The translations under genes and the position numbers were made by a program. Below are positions 35,508-44,315 of a DNA stretch of 64,000 nucleotides, piece after piece (position 1 is the stretch's first letter; each line of letters starts with the position of its first letter). Source of the DNA: Gramella sp. MAR_2010_147 (GTDB lineage Bacteria > Bacteroidota > Bacteroidia > Flavobacteriales > Flavobacteriaceae); NCBI RefSeq assembly GCF_900105135.1, contig NZ_LT629741.1:62001-126000 (forward strand), read 5' to 3'. The notes beneath the pieces were generated by a model. That model was given only the letters and a program-made list of their open reading frames with translations. It was not told the origin of the DNA and did no database searches.

Positions 35508-35647
35508 TTCCCTTCGACTGCGCTCTGGATGAAAATTTAGAATCTGAAAAACTTAAGTTTTCTTCACCCTGAATTTATTTCAGGGTCTCGAGTTATTGCT
35601 GTGATTATTAGTGTTCAGAGATTCTGAAACAAGTCTAGAATGACGTC
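35508..35647. repeat. Cluster of degenerate interspersed repeats
   Basis: Three fragments lie in tandem: CCCTTCGACTGCGCTCTGG (35511 region), CACCCTGAATTTATTTCAGGGT (35564-35585, a palindrome with arms ACCCTGAA/TTCAGGGT), and GAGATTCTGAAACAAGTCTAG (from 35618) ending in AATGACGTCC. They occupy most of the 208 bases between ctaA and cca. Confidence 0.65.
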
Positions 35648-35699
35648 CTTTTTCAATTTTTGATACTTTACGGATATATAAATTAAATTTCTCCAATTT

Positions 35700-37130
35700 C
35701 TAGCTTCTAACCTCCAGCCCCAATTTAGTGCCTTTTTTCAGCATAAATTCTCGGGCAGCTTCATATTCATTGGGAATGTCACCTTCAAGAATCGCTTCTT
35801 TGATAGCATCTTTTATAAGTCCCACTTCCCGGCTGGGTTTAATACCGAAAGTTTGCATGATCTCTTCACCACTAACCGGTGGCTGAAAATTCCTTACATG
35901 GTCGCGTTCTTCTACTTCCTGAATCTTTTTTCTTACCAGCTTGAAGTTATTATGGTATTTTTTAAATCGCTTTGGATTTTTGGTAGTAATATCTGCCTCG
36001 CAAAGTGTCATAAGATCTTCGATATTGTCTCCGGCATCAAATATTAATCTACGCACGGCAGAATCTGTTACATGATCATCTGCAATGGCTATAGGTCTGG
36101 AACTCATCAAAACCATTTTCTGAACGAATTTCATTTTTTCATTCAGAGGTAATCGCAATCGCTTAAAGAGTTTATATACCATTTTTGCTCCTACGAATTC
36201 ATGTCCGTGGAAGGTCCAGCCAATTTTTTTATGGAATTTCTTAGTAGGTGCTTTTCCAATATCATGAAGCAGTGCTGCCCATCTTAACCAAAGATCATCG
36301 GTATTTTCTGAAATATTATCTACTACTTCCAGGGTGTGCCAGAAATTATCTTTGTGGGTTTGGCCTTCAACTTCATCAATTCCTGCCAGTGCTGTTAGCT
36401 CCGGTAGTATTTTCTTCAGCAAGCCAGTTTTATACAGAAGCGCAAAACCTTTAGAAGGCTTATCGCTAAGCATAATTTTATTTAGCTCATCTACAATACG
36501 CTCTTTAGAAATGATCTTAATTCTATCTCTATTGGCTTTGATCGCTTTTAAAGAATCTGTCTCGATCATAAAGTTAAGCTGAGCAGCAAATCGAATAGCG
36601 CGATACATTCTAAGCGGATCGTCAGAATACGTAATATCGGGATCCAGCGGAGTTTTGATGATCTTTCTTTGAAGATCCTCATAGCCGTTAAAAGGATCCA
36701 GAAGATCTCCGAAACCATCTTTATTCAGTTTAAGAGCAAGGGCATTGATCGTGAAATCCCTTCGATTTTGATCGTCTTCCAGCGTACCATCCTCAACAAT
36801 AGGTTTGCGACTGTCTTTACGATAACTTTCTTTCCTGGCGCCTACAAATTCAATTTCCATGTCTTCTGAACGTAGCATGGCAGTGCCGAAATTTTTAAAA
36901 ACCTGAACTTTTGGTTTATTCGGAAGCTTTTCAGAAACTTTTTCAGCAAGTTCAATTCCACTTCCAACAGCCACAATATCAATATCTTTAGGTTCTCCGC
37001 GTTCCAGAATATGATCGCGAACAAAGCCGCCAATTACATAGGCATCTACAGAAAGATCTTCCGCAGCTTCTGAAATTATTCTGAAAATTTTATGGTTTAA
37101 AGCTTTACTGTAATTGTGGTATTTCGGCAT
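35700..37130 (-). CDS. cca: CCA tRNA nucleotidyltransferase with HD domain
   Basis: This is a 476-residue class II tRNA nucleotidyltransferase that adds or repairs the 3'-CCA end of tRNA. The N-terminal catalytic domain has YVIGGFVRDHILERGEPKDIDIVAVG (metal-binding DxD in DIDI), RRDFTINALAL and DDPLRMYRAIRFAAQL. The central HD domain has LLHDIGKAPT, a metal-dependent phosphohydrolase motif. It lies 3 bases after the tsaC stop, so both tRNA-maturation genes are co-transcribed. A poly(A) polymerase role is less likely, given the domain set. Confidence 0.93.
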   Translation of the reverse strand: MPKYHNYSKALNHKIFRIISEAAEDLSVDAYVIGGFVRDHILERGEPKDIDIVAVGSGIELAEKVSEKLPNKPKVQVFKNFGTAMLRSEDMEIEFVGARKESYRKDSRKPIVEDGTLEDDQNRRDFTINALALKLNKDGFGDLLDPFNGYEDLQRKIIKTPLDPDITYSDDPLRMYRAIRFAAQLNFMIETDSLKAIKANRDRIKIISKERIVDELNKIMLSDKPSKGFALLYKTGLLKKILPELTALAGIDEVEGQTHKDNFWHTLEVVDNISENTDDLWLRWAALLHDIGKAPTKKFHKKIGWTFHGHEFVGAKMVYKLFKRLRLPLNEKMKFVQKMVLMSSRPIAIADDHVTDSAVRRLIFDAGDNIEDLMTLCEADITTKNPKRFKKYHNNFKLVRKKIQEVEERDHVRNFQPPVSGEEIMQTFGIKPSREVGLIKDAIKEAILEGDIPNEYEAAREFMLKKGTKLGLEVRS

Positions 37131-37133
37131 CTG

Positions 37134-37703
37134 TTATTTGCGTATCACTTTCACCAAACCATCGTTGCTTAACTTGATAATTGCGGAAGGTCTTGGTGAT
37201 TTTTTTGAACGCTGCAAATTTACTACATAGTCCACACCTTTTAAAATTTGTGGCGTAATTTGATCGAAGGATTGTGGCGTTGGTTGTCCGCTCACATTGG
37301 CTGAAGTAGAAACTAAAGGCCTTTTAAGTTTTTTGATCAAATCAGAACAAAAAGTATCCCTTACCACACGAATTCCAAGGGAATCGTCATCGCCTACTAA
37401 GTTTTCTGCAATGTGCACAGGTTTGTCGTAAATGACAGTAGTAGGTTTTTTAGCATATTTTAGAATATCGTAAGCGGTTTCCGGAACATCTTCTACATAC
37501 TGCTCCAGCATTTTAAAATTAGAAACCAGGCAAATTAATGCCTTGGATTCTTCTCTTTTTTTAAGTTGAAACACCTTATCTACTGCATTGGCATTTGTGG
37601 CATCACAGCCTATTCCCCACACCGTATCGGTAGGATAGAGTATAATTCCTCCTTTTTTCAGGACGTCTATGCAATTTCTAACTTCTTGTTCAATTCTTTC
37701 CAT
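37134..37703 (-). CDS. tsaC: Threonylcarbamoyl-AMP synthase (TsaC/Sua5)
   Basis: This is a 189-residue YrdC-domain enzyme that makes threonylcarbamoyl-AMP from Thr, bicarbonate and ATP for tRNA t6A37. The KGGIILYPTDTVWGIGCDATN block, LKKREESKAL (the K-R-x-x-x-K substrate site) and LVSTSANVSGQPTPQ (the STSAN motif) are complete. The C-terminal Sua5 extension of long forms is absent. It overlaps the upstream glycosyltransferase by 14 bases and is followed 3 bases on by cca. This is more TsaC-like than the YciO-type paralogue at 2422. Confidence 0.93.
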   Translation of the reverse strand: MERIEQEVRNCIDVLKKGGIILYPTDTVWGIGCDATNANAVDKVFQLKKREESKALICLVSNFKMLEQYVEDVPETAYDILKYAKKPTTVIYDKPVHIAENLVGDDDSLGIRVVRDTFCSDLIKKLKRPLVSTSANVSGQPTPQSFDQITPQILKGVDYVVNLQRSKKSPRPSAIIKLSNDGLVKVIRK

Positions 37704-38799
37704 AAAGCACTTTTTTATATTCAGCTAAGGTTTGCTCAGCCATTTTTCTGGTCGTAAAATTATTGATAAGCTTATGATGAGATAACTCAGTGAATTCTTT
37801 CATCTTTATTTCATCATTGGACAAAGCTATCAATTTATCTGCTAAACTTTCAGCTTCATAAGGATTGCTTAACATGCCATTTACTCCATCCTCTATAATT
37901 TCGGGAATTCCTCCTACATTAGTGCTTACTACCGGAATTTTATAATAAAAACTTTCGTAAATAAATTGAGGGACTCCTTCGCTCTGGGAAGTCAGAAGAG
38001 AAATGTCGAATTGTGGAATGAGTCCTGAAGCATTGGGGATAAAGCCCATAAAACTCACATGATCTTTCAGGTTCTTGTCACTAATTCTTTTGAGGTAGTC
38101 CTGGGATCTGTCTGTGAAACTCCCTATTTGAACAAAATGAAATTTCTTTTCGTCTCTATTATTAATCACTTCATTTACAAGGTCTACCCAGGTTTTTAGA
38201 TTCTTAGCCCTGATGTGGTTCGCAATACTGCCTACAATGATTCGATCTTCCGGAATTTTTAATTCAGATCTTAAATCAAATTGAACATTTGTAGCTTTTT
38301 CCAGTGTAGTTCCGTGGTATACGGTGGCTAGTTTCGATGAATCTGCAACACTATTGGAAGCGATCATCTTAGTTTCTTCGGAAACACATAAAATTTTCTG
38401 GATCTGTGGATGATTATATTTATACAAAGTTCTAGGTCTGTCTTTAATTGGAAATGAAGTCTTCTTGCTCAACACGAATGGCGGAAGTGTTCCCAGTTTC
38501 GTTGCCATTACGGCAAATGTAAGCGCTGTAGAATCATGTATGTGAATTAGGTCTATTCCATGTTTTTTACAAACAGAAAGGATCTTTGCCGTGTATCTGA
38601 GATCTAATTTTATGAGCATTGGAGCTGTCTCTACTATCAGATCTTTATTCTTTATTTTTTGATGAAAAGATGCATCCTTTACGCAGAGAATAACATTAGT
38701 TACAGTCTTATCAAGGAATTTAAGTTCATTGCATAGATTTTCAATGTGGTTTTCGCCACCACCCCAGTTTTTTGCAGCAGATAGATGTAAGATCTTCAT
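37690..38799 (-). CDS. Glycosyltransferase family 4
   Basis: This is a 369-residue GT-B glycosyltransferase. The N domain opens with ILHLSAAKNWGGGENHIENLC, the acceptor-side glycine loop. The C domain carries the donor-site SQSEGVPQFIYESFYYKIPVVSTNVGGIPEII (the E-x7-E motif). The His in IHIHDSTAL is typical. It lies 3 bases after the next upstream GT4 gene and overlaps tsaC, so a glycan gene and tRNA genes share one transcript. It probably acts in lipopolysaccharide core or exopolysaccharide assembly; donor and acceptor are unknown. Confidence 0.92.
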   Translation of the reverse strand: MKILHLSAAKNWGGGENHIENLCNELKFLDKTVTNVILCVKDASFHQKIKNKDLIVETAPMLIKLDLRYTAKILSVCKKHGIDLIHIHDSTALTFAVMATKLGTLPPFVLSKKTSFPIKDRPRTLYKYNHPQIQKILCVSEETKMIASNSVADSSKLATVYHGTTLEKATNVQFDLRSELKIPEDRIIVGSIANHIRAKNLKTWVDLVNEVINNRDEKKFHFVQIGSFTDRSQDYLKRISDKNLKDHVSFMGFIPNASGLIPQFDISLLTSQSEGVPQFIYESFYYKIPVVSTNVGGIPEIIEDGVNGMLSNPYEAESLADKLIALSNDEIKMKEFTELSHHKLINNFTTRKMAEQTLAEYKKVLYGKN

Positions 38800-38802
38800 T
38801 AA

Positions 38803-39879
38803 TTAGGTATTCCTGAGAATCTGATCGTACAATTTTAAATACTTTGCGGCTGTATGGTTCCAGTCAAAAGAATTTGCGCGCTTTTTTAAATTGTTTTGGT
38901 AGTCAGTTTTATTTTCTTCAAAACGACTCATTCCTTTTTCGAAAATATCTGCCATATACTCTGGCTCAAACCTGTCCCAATAAAATGCTTCGTCCCCACC
39001 TATCTCTGGGAGCGATGTTTTTTTTGCCAGAAAAACCGGTTTTCCATAAGCCATTGCTTCAATAGGAGGCAATCCAAAACCTTCAAAAAGCGAAGGGAAT
39101 ACAAATGCAGCACAATTTTGCAAATAATAATGTTTTTCCTCTTCTGAAATCTTACCTACAAGAAAAATTCTATTCTGTAAATGATGCTTTTCAATTTCCT
39201 GTTGTACAAATTCACCGTAAGCTTTGTCTTTATTCCCTGCCAGTACGAGATTAAAATTTTTCAATTTCTCTATCATGGCCACCAGAACATGAAAATTCTT
39301 CCTTTCCATAAACTGGCCTATGCTGAACAAAAAAGGTTTTGACGAATCAATAGAAACATTCAGGTTTTTTATAGGATTTATCGCCTGGACGGGATTACCA
39401 TTATAAATAACTTCCTGTTTAACATTTTCAGGAATGTCAAAATATTTGTTCGTGGTTTCCTTTGCGTATTTTGAAATATAGCTGATCGCATGAGACCGGC
39501 TTATTTTATCATTGATATGGATCCAGCTTTTATCAGATCTTTCTACTTCGTTTTGTTCCATGAGAATTACATCATGAATCGTGAGAAGGTAGGGTAGTTC
39601 GCGCTGAGGCTCTATTTTAGTATTTTGGTTTAGCGAATGCCAGAGATCATATTTTTTTCTGTTATAAAATTGCTTATAGCGAGTAAAAGGGTAGTATTTA
39701 TGAAAAGAAACCTCCTCGAAATCTTTTAGATAACTGCGATTTTTAACATTCGCGATCAGCTTATAATCAGTATTTTGTTCTGAAAGTTTTTTAATTAACC
39801 AGTAGTTGAACTGACCAAAACCGGTACACTGATTTTTTAGATGATGAGATTCAAGAAAAATCTGTGGCTTTTTTTGCAT
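38803..39879 (-). CDS. Glycosyltransferase family 4 (mannosyltransferase-like)
   Basis: This is a 358-residue GT-B enzyme. The N domain has NQCTGFGQFNYWLIKKL and YLLTIHDVILME. The C domain has FLFSIGQFMERKNFHVLVAMI and FPSLFEGFGLPPIEAMAYGKPVF (the E-x7-E catalytic region), followed by TSLPEIGGDEAFYWD, as in mannosyltransferases such as WbaZ. It is the first gene of a minus-strand run through GT4, tsaC and cca. The divergent kinase-like gene starts 86 bases away, pointing to coordinated surface-glycan synthesis. Confidence 0.92.
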   Translation of the reverse strand: MQKKPQIFLESHHLKNQCTGFGQFNYWLIKKLSEQNTDYKLIANVKNRSYLKDFEEVSFHKYYPFTRYKQFYNRKKYDLWHSLNQNTKIEPQRELPYLLTIHDVILMEQNEVERSDKSWIHINDKISRSHAISYISKYAKETTNKYFDIPENVKQEVIYNGNPVQAINPIKNLNVSIDSSKPFLFSIGQFMERKNFHVLVAMIEKLKNFNLVLAGNKDKAYGEFVQQEIEKHHLQNRIFLVGKISEEEKHYYLQNCAAFVFPSLFEGFGLPPIEAMAYGKPVFLAKKTSLPEIGGDEAFYWDRFEPEYMADIFEKGMSRFEENKTDYQNNLKKRANSFDWNHTAAKYLKLYDQILRNT

Positions 39880-39964
39880 AAGATAAAATAGAAAAACAGG
39901 TTCAAAGGTAATTTAATTAATAGGAAATGTTTTAAAATCCTATTTCATATTCTAATTTAGCGGC

Positions 39965-40720
39965 ATGCAAATACATTTCGCACCGAAATTTGAACCTCTT
40001 AGAAGTGAAATTCTTGATTTCCTGGAGAGTTTTAATTCCAAAGGAGAAACCATTAAAGACAGTCGGAATAAACTGAAGATCTTTGAGCTCAATAGCGAAT
40101 TGTACAATGTAAAGTCTTTTAGGGTACCAAACGCAGTTAATAAAATTGTGTATCGATTCTTTAGAAAATCTAAGGCACAGAGATCTTTTGAGTATGCCAA
40201 CATTCTTATACAGAAAAACATGGGCACTCCTGAACCTGTGGCTTATTTGGAAGAACACCGAGGCTTAAGTTTTGGTAGTAGTTATTATATAAGCAGACAT
40301 TTAAATTATGATCTTACCTATCGCGAACTGGTAACAGAGCCAGATTATCAGGATCACGAAAATATTTTGAGAGCTTTTACTCGATTTACTTTTGAACTTC
40401 ACGAAAAGCAAATCCAGTTTCTGGATCATTCTCCCGGGAACACACTTATTCAAAAGAACGGGCAGGATTACCAGTTTTTTCTGGTGGACCTGAACCGAAT
40501 GAATTTTAAGGAATTGTCTTTTGAAGAACGAATGCTGAATTTTTCACGTCTTACACCAAAGAAAGAAATGGTTGAGGTGATGGCCGACGAATATTCAAAA
40601 TTAATAGTAAAACCTAAAGAAGAAGTCTTTGAGAAAATGTGGCATTATACGAATCAGTTTCAGGAGAAATTTAGAAGAAAAAAGGAACTAAAAAATAAAC
40701 TTAAATTCTGGAAAAATTAA
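39965..40720 (+). CDS. Lipopolysaccharide-kinase-like protein (InaA/Kdo kinase fold)
   Basis: This is a 251-residue protein with the fold of lipopolysaccharide core kinases. A Lys in VKSFRVPN fits the ATP-binding strand. LDHSPGNTLIQ is a catalytic loop with Asp and Asn five apart. FFLVDLNRMNF is the metal-binding Asp. These match the InaA/KdkA/WaaP style. The C-terminal 30 residues are Lys/Arg-rich and could contact the membrane. Placed between glycosyltransferase genes, it probably phosphorylates a core sugar such as Kdo or heptose. It converges with the TagB-like gene, the stops overlapping by 4 bases. Confidence 0.85.
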   Translation: MQIHFAPKFEPLRSEILDFLESFNSKGETIKDSRNKLKIFELNSELYNVKSFRVPNAVNKIVYRFFRKSKAQRSFEYANILIQKNMGTPEPVAYLEEHRGLSFGSSYYISRHLNYDLTYRELVTEPDYQDHENILRAFTRFTFELHEKQIQFLDHSPGNTLIQKNGQDYQFFLVDLNRMNFKELSFEERMLNFSRLTPKKEMVEVMADEYSKLIVKPKEEVFEKMWHYTNQFQEKFRRKKELKNKLKFWKN

Positions 40721-41787
40721 TTTTTTTTCTGAAGATAAGGAGCTTTCCTGTAGGACTTAAGACTAAAATAATTAAGTTGCTTTCTAATTTTATAGCGTCG
40801 AATAAGGTTCAGGGGTTTTTTCTTTAAATAAGACTTATCGGTATGCAATAGATCAATACTAGCCTGGATAACGCGTTCACTTGATCTTCCATCCTTAAAT
40901 GGGTGAGAAAATTCTGCGAATTTTTCAATTTCTTCCATTAATTTTTTTGGTCGCGTTAAGGCATGATCAATAGATGTTTCTATATCCTGGACTTTATCAA
41001 TATCAATAACATAAGGCCCCGGCATATTATTTATGAAAGTAACCACAGGTTTGCGCTGCACTAAAAATTCGATAATTGCAGAAGTAGTATCAGAAAACAT
41101 AATATCGGCCTTCTTGAAAAGCGGAATAAGGTCTGTAGTGTCGTAGAATTTAAAATTTTCGTTCTCTAAACTCTTGAATTTTGCAACCGTTTCAGCTTGA
41201 AGCTTCGGGTGTAAAACGGCCATGAATTGATATTTGCCTGTTTTTGATAATCTTTCTATTTCAGCAACCACTTCTTCTTTTAATGCCAGGCTATATTGCT
41301 TTGTAAAAGTCGAAGAAATTAGAATGACCGGTTTCTCATTAAGGGTTGGTTCCAAAGGAAAAAGCGGATCCATTTTAGGCCAGCCAGTTTCGATCACCTC
41401 AAAATTCTGATGTTTCTGTTGTTGTTTTTTAAAGGGAATTGTGCTGGAAGGACCCTGCGTACAGTAGAGATCAAAAAAGCCTCTAATGGTGAATTGATCG
41501 GTTCCCTTTCTTTTATTGGCGGGAAAGCCATGAAACACCTGAACTTTTAAACCGGAAATAAAATCTGGGACGGTATCGGTAATAGCAAAGACAATATGTG
41601 GCTCGTAGGCCACGGCATCCTGTATGTTTTCTATTAACTCTCCATTCTCCGGAAAATGCTTTTTTGGAGCTTCCATCCCACAAAACCACTTTACTGGATA
41701 TCCTAGTCGGTTTATTTCTTTCTGAAGCGGCAATCCTATGGGCAGTCCGTAACTATGGTTGATATATATTAAAAATCTATAATTCAT
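40717..41787 (-). CDS. CDP-glycerol glycerophosphotransferase-like protein
   Basis: This is a 356-residue GT-B-fold protein related to TagB/TagF transferases. The conserved VQVFHGFPANKRKG (HG-T/F-P-xK loop), VLHPKLQ and MFSDTTSAIIEFLVQRKPVV (the SDxSS/T block) are visible. No signal or membrane span is seen; a basic C terminus (RRYKIRKQ) could bind the membrane. In Gram-negative bacteria such proteins add phosphoglycerol or a similar group to surface glycans. Its start overlaps the stop of the GT9 gene by 4 bases, so the two are coupled. Confidence 0.83.
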   Translation of the reverse strand: MNYRFLIYINHSYGLPIGLPLQKEINRLGYPVKWFCGMEAPKKHFPENGELIENIQDAVAYEPHIVFAITDTVPDFISGLKVQVFHGFPANKRKGTDQFTIRGFFDLYCTQGPSSTIPFKKQQQKHQNFEVIETGWPKMDPLFPLEPTLNEKPVILISSTFTKQYSLALKEEVVAEIERLSKTGKYQFMAVLHPKLQAETVAKFKSLENENFKFYDTTDLIPLFKKADIMFSDTTSAIIEFLVQRKPVVTFINNMPGPYVIDIDKVQDIETSIDHALTRPKKLMEEIEKFAEFSHPFKDGRSSERVIQASIDLLHTDKSYLKKKPLNLIRRYKIRKQLNYFSLKSYRKAPYLQKKN

Positions 41788-42836
41788 TTAGAATTTTGAT
41801 TTAGAAAGTGTCTTAGCCTGGGTAGGAGCAGGGAGGGCTTTAGTAACTGGTATAGGTCATCGTTCTTTTTTACCAGGTTCTTGTAGGATTTGTTGAGAAA
41901 TAATTCGGGTTTATGATCTTTGAGATGTACAGAAATATTTCGCTTTTCATCCTCATACATATTCCAGTTCTCTTTATTAAGAGGTGGTGAGAATATGGCA
42001 AAAGTTGGAATATTTAGCGCCTTAGCCATATTTATTGCGCCGCCCTCATTTCCAATTAGCGCAGCACAGTGAGAGGTCAGAGCCAGGAATTCTCTTAGTG
42101 AGTCAGCATATAATTCAAGATGTATTTTTTGTTGAGTTTTTGTGCAGCAGAAGTCATAAAGTTTTTCAACTTCAGTTCGTTGTGACGGAATATAATTTAA
42201 TAATAAGTTGGCATTGGTATGTAGAACTATTTCATCCAGTATTTCAGCAAGGAAATTTAAGGGATAGGTCTTGTTTTTTGAACTACCCAGAGCACCAATC
42301 ATAATAAGGCTTTTAGATAAATCAATTTTGGCATTTTCCAGCTTCTTTCTGGCATGCTCAATTTCCTCCTTTTTAAGATAAATCTTTGGTTTTATTTCTA
42401 CCGGGAAATTAGAAGAAAGTGGAGAGAGTAATCTCATTCTTTTCTCTATAGCGGCTCCTGCCGGAGTTTTAGCTTCTATATTTCTGCTAAATACATGGGT
42501 GCAAAATGGTCGCGTATATTTTTTGTCGTAAGCGATTCTCAATTTTGCTCTGGAAAGTCCTGTTACTAATGCTGTTTTTAAGTTTGAATATACATCAATA
42601 ACCGCGTAGTACTTTTCTTTACGAACCTGTTTTACAAGACCTTTAAAGTTTTGATCTTTATCAGTTAAAATGATTTTATCAATATTCGGGTTATTTTCAA
42701 CTACGGGAAGACTTTGCTTATAGATGAGATAATGTAATTCGGCATCCGGAAATTCCTTCCGAAGTACTTCAAACAGGATTGAGGATGTGAGCACATCCCC
42801 AATCATTTTCATTTGTATTACTAGTATTTTCCTCAC
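41784..42836 (-). CDS. Glycosyltransferase family 9 (heptosyltransferase-like)
   Basis: This is a 350-residue ADP-heptose:LPS heptosyltransferase-like enzyme. It opens with ILVIQMKMIGDVLTSSILFEVLRKEFP (the family's xxKxGDxxxxtP region). The C-terminal donor site has MIGALGSSKNKTYP and ALIGNEGGAINMAKALNIPTFAIFSP, equivalent to xxxDTGxxHxAaAlg with GNEGG replacing DTG. That change is common in the Bacteroidota branch. It likely acts in lipooligosaccharide core synthesis, together with the TagB-like and kinase-like genes. Confidence 0.9.
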   Translation of the reverse strand: MRKILVIQMKMIGDVLTSSILFEVLRKEFPDAELHYLIYKQSLPVVENNPNIDKIILTDKDQNFKGLVKQVRKEKYYAVIDVYSNLKTALVTGLSRAKLRIAYDKKYTRPFCTHVFSRNIEAKTPAGAAIEKRMRLLSPLSSNFPVEIKPKIYLKKEEIEHARKKLENAKIDLSKSLIMIGALGSSKNKTYPLNFLAEILDEIVLHTNANLLLNYIPSQRTEVEKLYDFCCTKTQQKIHLELYADSLREFLALTSHCAALIGNEGGAINMAKALNIPTFAIFSPPLNKENWNMYEDEKRNISVHLKDHKPELFLNKSYKNLVKKNDDLYQLLKPSLLLPRLRHFLNQNSK

Positions 42837-42893
42837 TCCCTAATTTATTTTTCGCTTGATACCCATCAGCTAATTGAGAGGGGCTAGTGATGG

Positions 42894-43709
42894 CTACACA
42901 GCTACATTATATTCACGTAAAGCGTCGTTCAGTGAGGTTTTCTTATTAGTACTCTCTTTACGTTTTCCAATGATCAATGCGCAAGGCACCTGGAAGTCAC
43001 CCGCAGGGAATTTTTTAGTGTAGCTTCCTGGAATAACCACAGATCTGGCAGGAACGTAGCCCTTAAATTCTCTTGGTTCCTCTCCAGTAACGTCGATTAT
43101 TTTCGTAGAGGCGGTAAGTACCACGTTCGCTCCAAGAACGGCTTCTTTTTCAATACGAATTCCTTCCACCACAATACTTCTTGAGCCAAGAAATGCATTG
43201 TCTTCTACAATTACGGGGGCAGCTTGCAAAGGTTCTAATACGCCACCAATTCCAACACCACCGCTTAAATGTACATTTTTACCAATTTGCGCACAGCTCC
43301 CAACAGTCGCCCAGGTGTCTACCATGGTTCCTTCATCTACATATGCACCAATATTAACATAACTAGGCATCATGATCACTCCGGAAGAAATATAAGCACC
43401 ATGCCTGGCAACTGCATTCGGGACTACACGAATTCCTTTCTCTTTATATCCTTTTTTAAGCGGAATTTTATCATGGTATTCAAAAATACCTGCTTCAAGG
43501 GTTTCCATTTTTTGAATTGGGAAATAAAGCACCACTGCCTTCTTTACCCATTCATTTACTTGCCATCCATCAGTAGTAGGTTCAGCAACACGAAGCTGTC
43601 CTTTATCTAAAAGGTCAACTACATTTCTAATTGCATCGGTGGTTTGAGTATCTTTTAAAAGGTCTCTGTTGTTCCAGGCCTCTTCAATTTTCGCTCGTAA
43701 CTGGTCCAT
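42894..43709 (-). CDS. dapD: Tetrahydrodipicolinate N-succinyltransferase
   Basis: This is a 271-residue left-handed beta-helix acyltransferase of the succinylase branch of lysine and diaminopimelate synthesis. Hexapeptide repeats run from about residue 95 to 210 (VVPNAVARHGAYI, MMPSYVNIGAYVDEGTMVDTWATVGSCAQIGKNVHLSGGVGIGGVLEP), then the AFLGSRSIVVEGIRI and AVLGANVVLTAST turns. I start at the ATG at 43709, because the TTG at 43727 overlaps a TATATTTG promoter element. It is divergent from ruvX. Confidence 0.96.
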   Translation of the reverse strand: MDQLRAKIEEAWNNRDLLKDTQTTDAIRNVVDLLDKGQLRVAEPTTDGWQVNEWVKKAVVLYFPIQKMETLEAGIFEYHDKIPLKKGYKEKGIRVVPNAVARHGAYISSGVIMMPSYVNIGAYVDEGTMVDTWATVGSCAQIGKNVHLSGGVGIGGVLEPLQAAPVIVEDNAFLGSRSIVVEGIRIEKEAVLGANVVLTASTKIIDVTGEEPREFKGYVPARSVVIPGSYTKKFPAGDFQVPCALIIGKRKESTNKKTSLNDALREYNVAV

Positions 43710-43724
43710 AATCGTAATTTTTTT

Positions 43725-43732
43725 CAAATATA
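43725..43732 (-). promoter_or_regulatory. -7 element of dapD
   Basis: TATATTTG on the minus strand fits TAnnTTTG. Transcription would begin near 43719, ten bases before the dapD ATG. No clear TTG at -33 is seen. Confidence 0.5.
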
Positions 43733-43774
43733 AGAGCTATAAGGCAATATTTATGGACAAACGAATATAAACCT

Positions 43775-43782
43775 TACCTTTG
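43775..43782 (+). promoter_or_regulatory. -7 element of ruvX
   Basis: TACCTTTG fits TAnnTTTG. The predicted start, near 43788, leaves a 10-base leader before the ATG at 43798. Confidence 0.5.
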
Positions 43783-43797
43783 CCTAAATTTTTTAAA

Positions 43798-44205
43798 ATG
43801 GCCAGAATATTAGCGCTGGATTACGGAACAAAGAGAACAGGAGTAGCTGTTACCGATGAGTTGAAAATGATCGCTTCTGGTTTGACCACTGTTCAAACAC
43901 CTGAGCTTTTAAAATTTCTTGACGACTATTTTAAGAATGAAGAAGTGGAACGTGTTTTGGTTGGAGAACCAAAACGAATGGATGATACTCCGTCGCAAAG
44001 TGAAGCACACATTCAAGAGTTTTTGAAGGAGTTTTCTAAAAAATTTCCAGAAATGCCGTTGGAAAGAGTAGATGAACGATTTACCAGTAAAATGGCGGTG
44101 CAAAGCATGATCGATGGAGGTTTGAAGAAAAAGAAACGACGCGATAAAGCGCTGGTGGATGAGATTAGTGCGACGATCATCCTGCAGACCTGGCTTTATG
44201 AATAA
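43798..44205 (+). CDS. ruvX: Putative pre-16S rRNA nuclease / Holliday junction resolvase YqgF
   Basis: This is a 135-residue RNase H-fold nuclease. The N-terminal ILALDYGTKRTGVAVTD (first catalytic Asp), VLVGEPKRMDDTPSQSE and ERVDERFTSKMA (Glu) are the family motifs, and the final DEISATIILQTWL holds the last acidic residue. YqgF matures the 5' end of 16S rRNA in E. coli. I start at the ATG at 43798, because the upstream in-frame ATG at 43780 overlaps the predicted promoter. The def gene follows after 110 bases. Confidence 0.93.
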   Translation: MARILALDYGTKRTGVAVTDELKMIASGLTTVQTPELLKFLDDYFKNEEVERVLVGEPKRMDDTPSQSEAHIQEFLKEFSKKFPEMPLERVDERFTSKMAVQSMIDGGLKKKKRRDKALVDEISATIILQTWLYE

Positions 44206-44315
44206 GATAGTTGATATTGAAAAGCAGCAAGTTTAAAAGCTTGCCAAATTGATGAATTTATTTAAAATAAAAAAGAGGCTTATAGCTTTGGGCTTAAAGC
44301 TGCAAACTTTAAAGA

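Noticed and set aside
44206-44315. Small hairpin GCAAG...CTTGC and AGCTTAAAGC-like words between ruvX and def
   Set aside because: The stem is only 5 bp with no T-run; the words are short and AT-rich, too weak to call.
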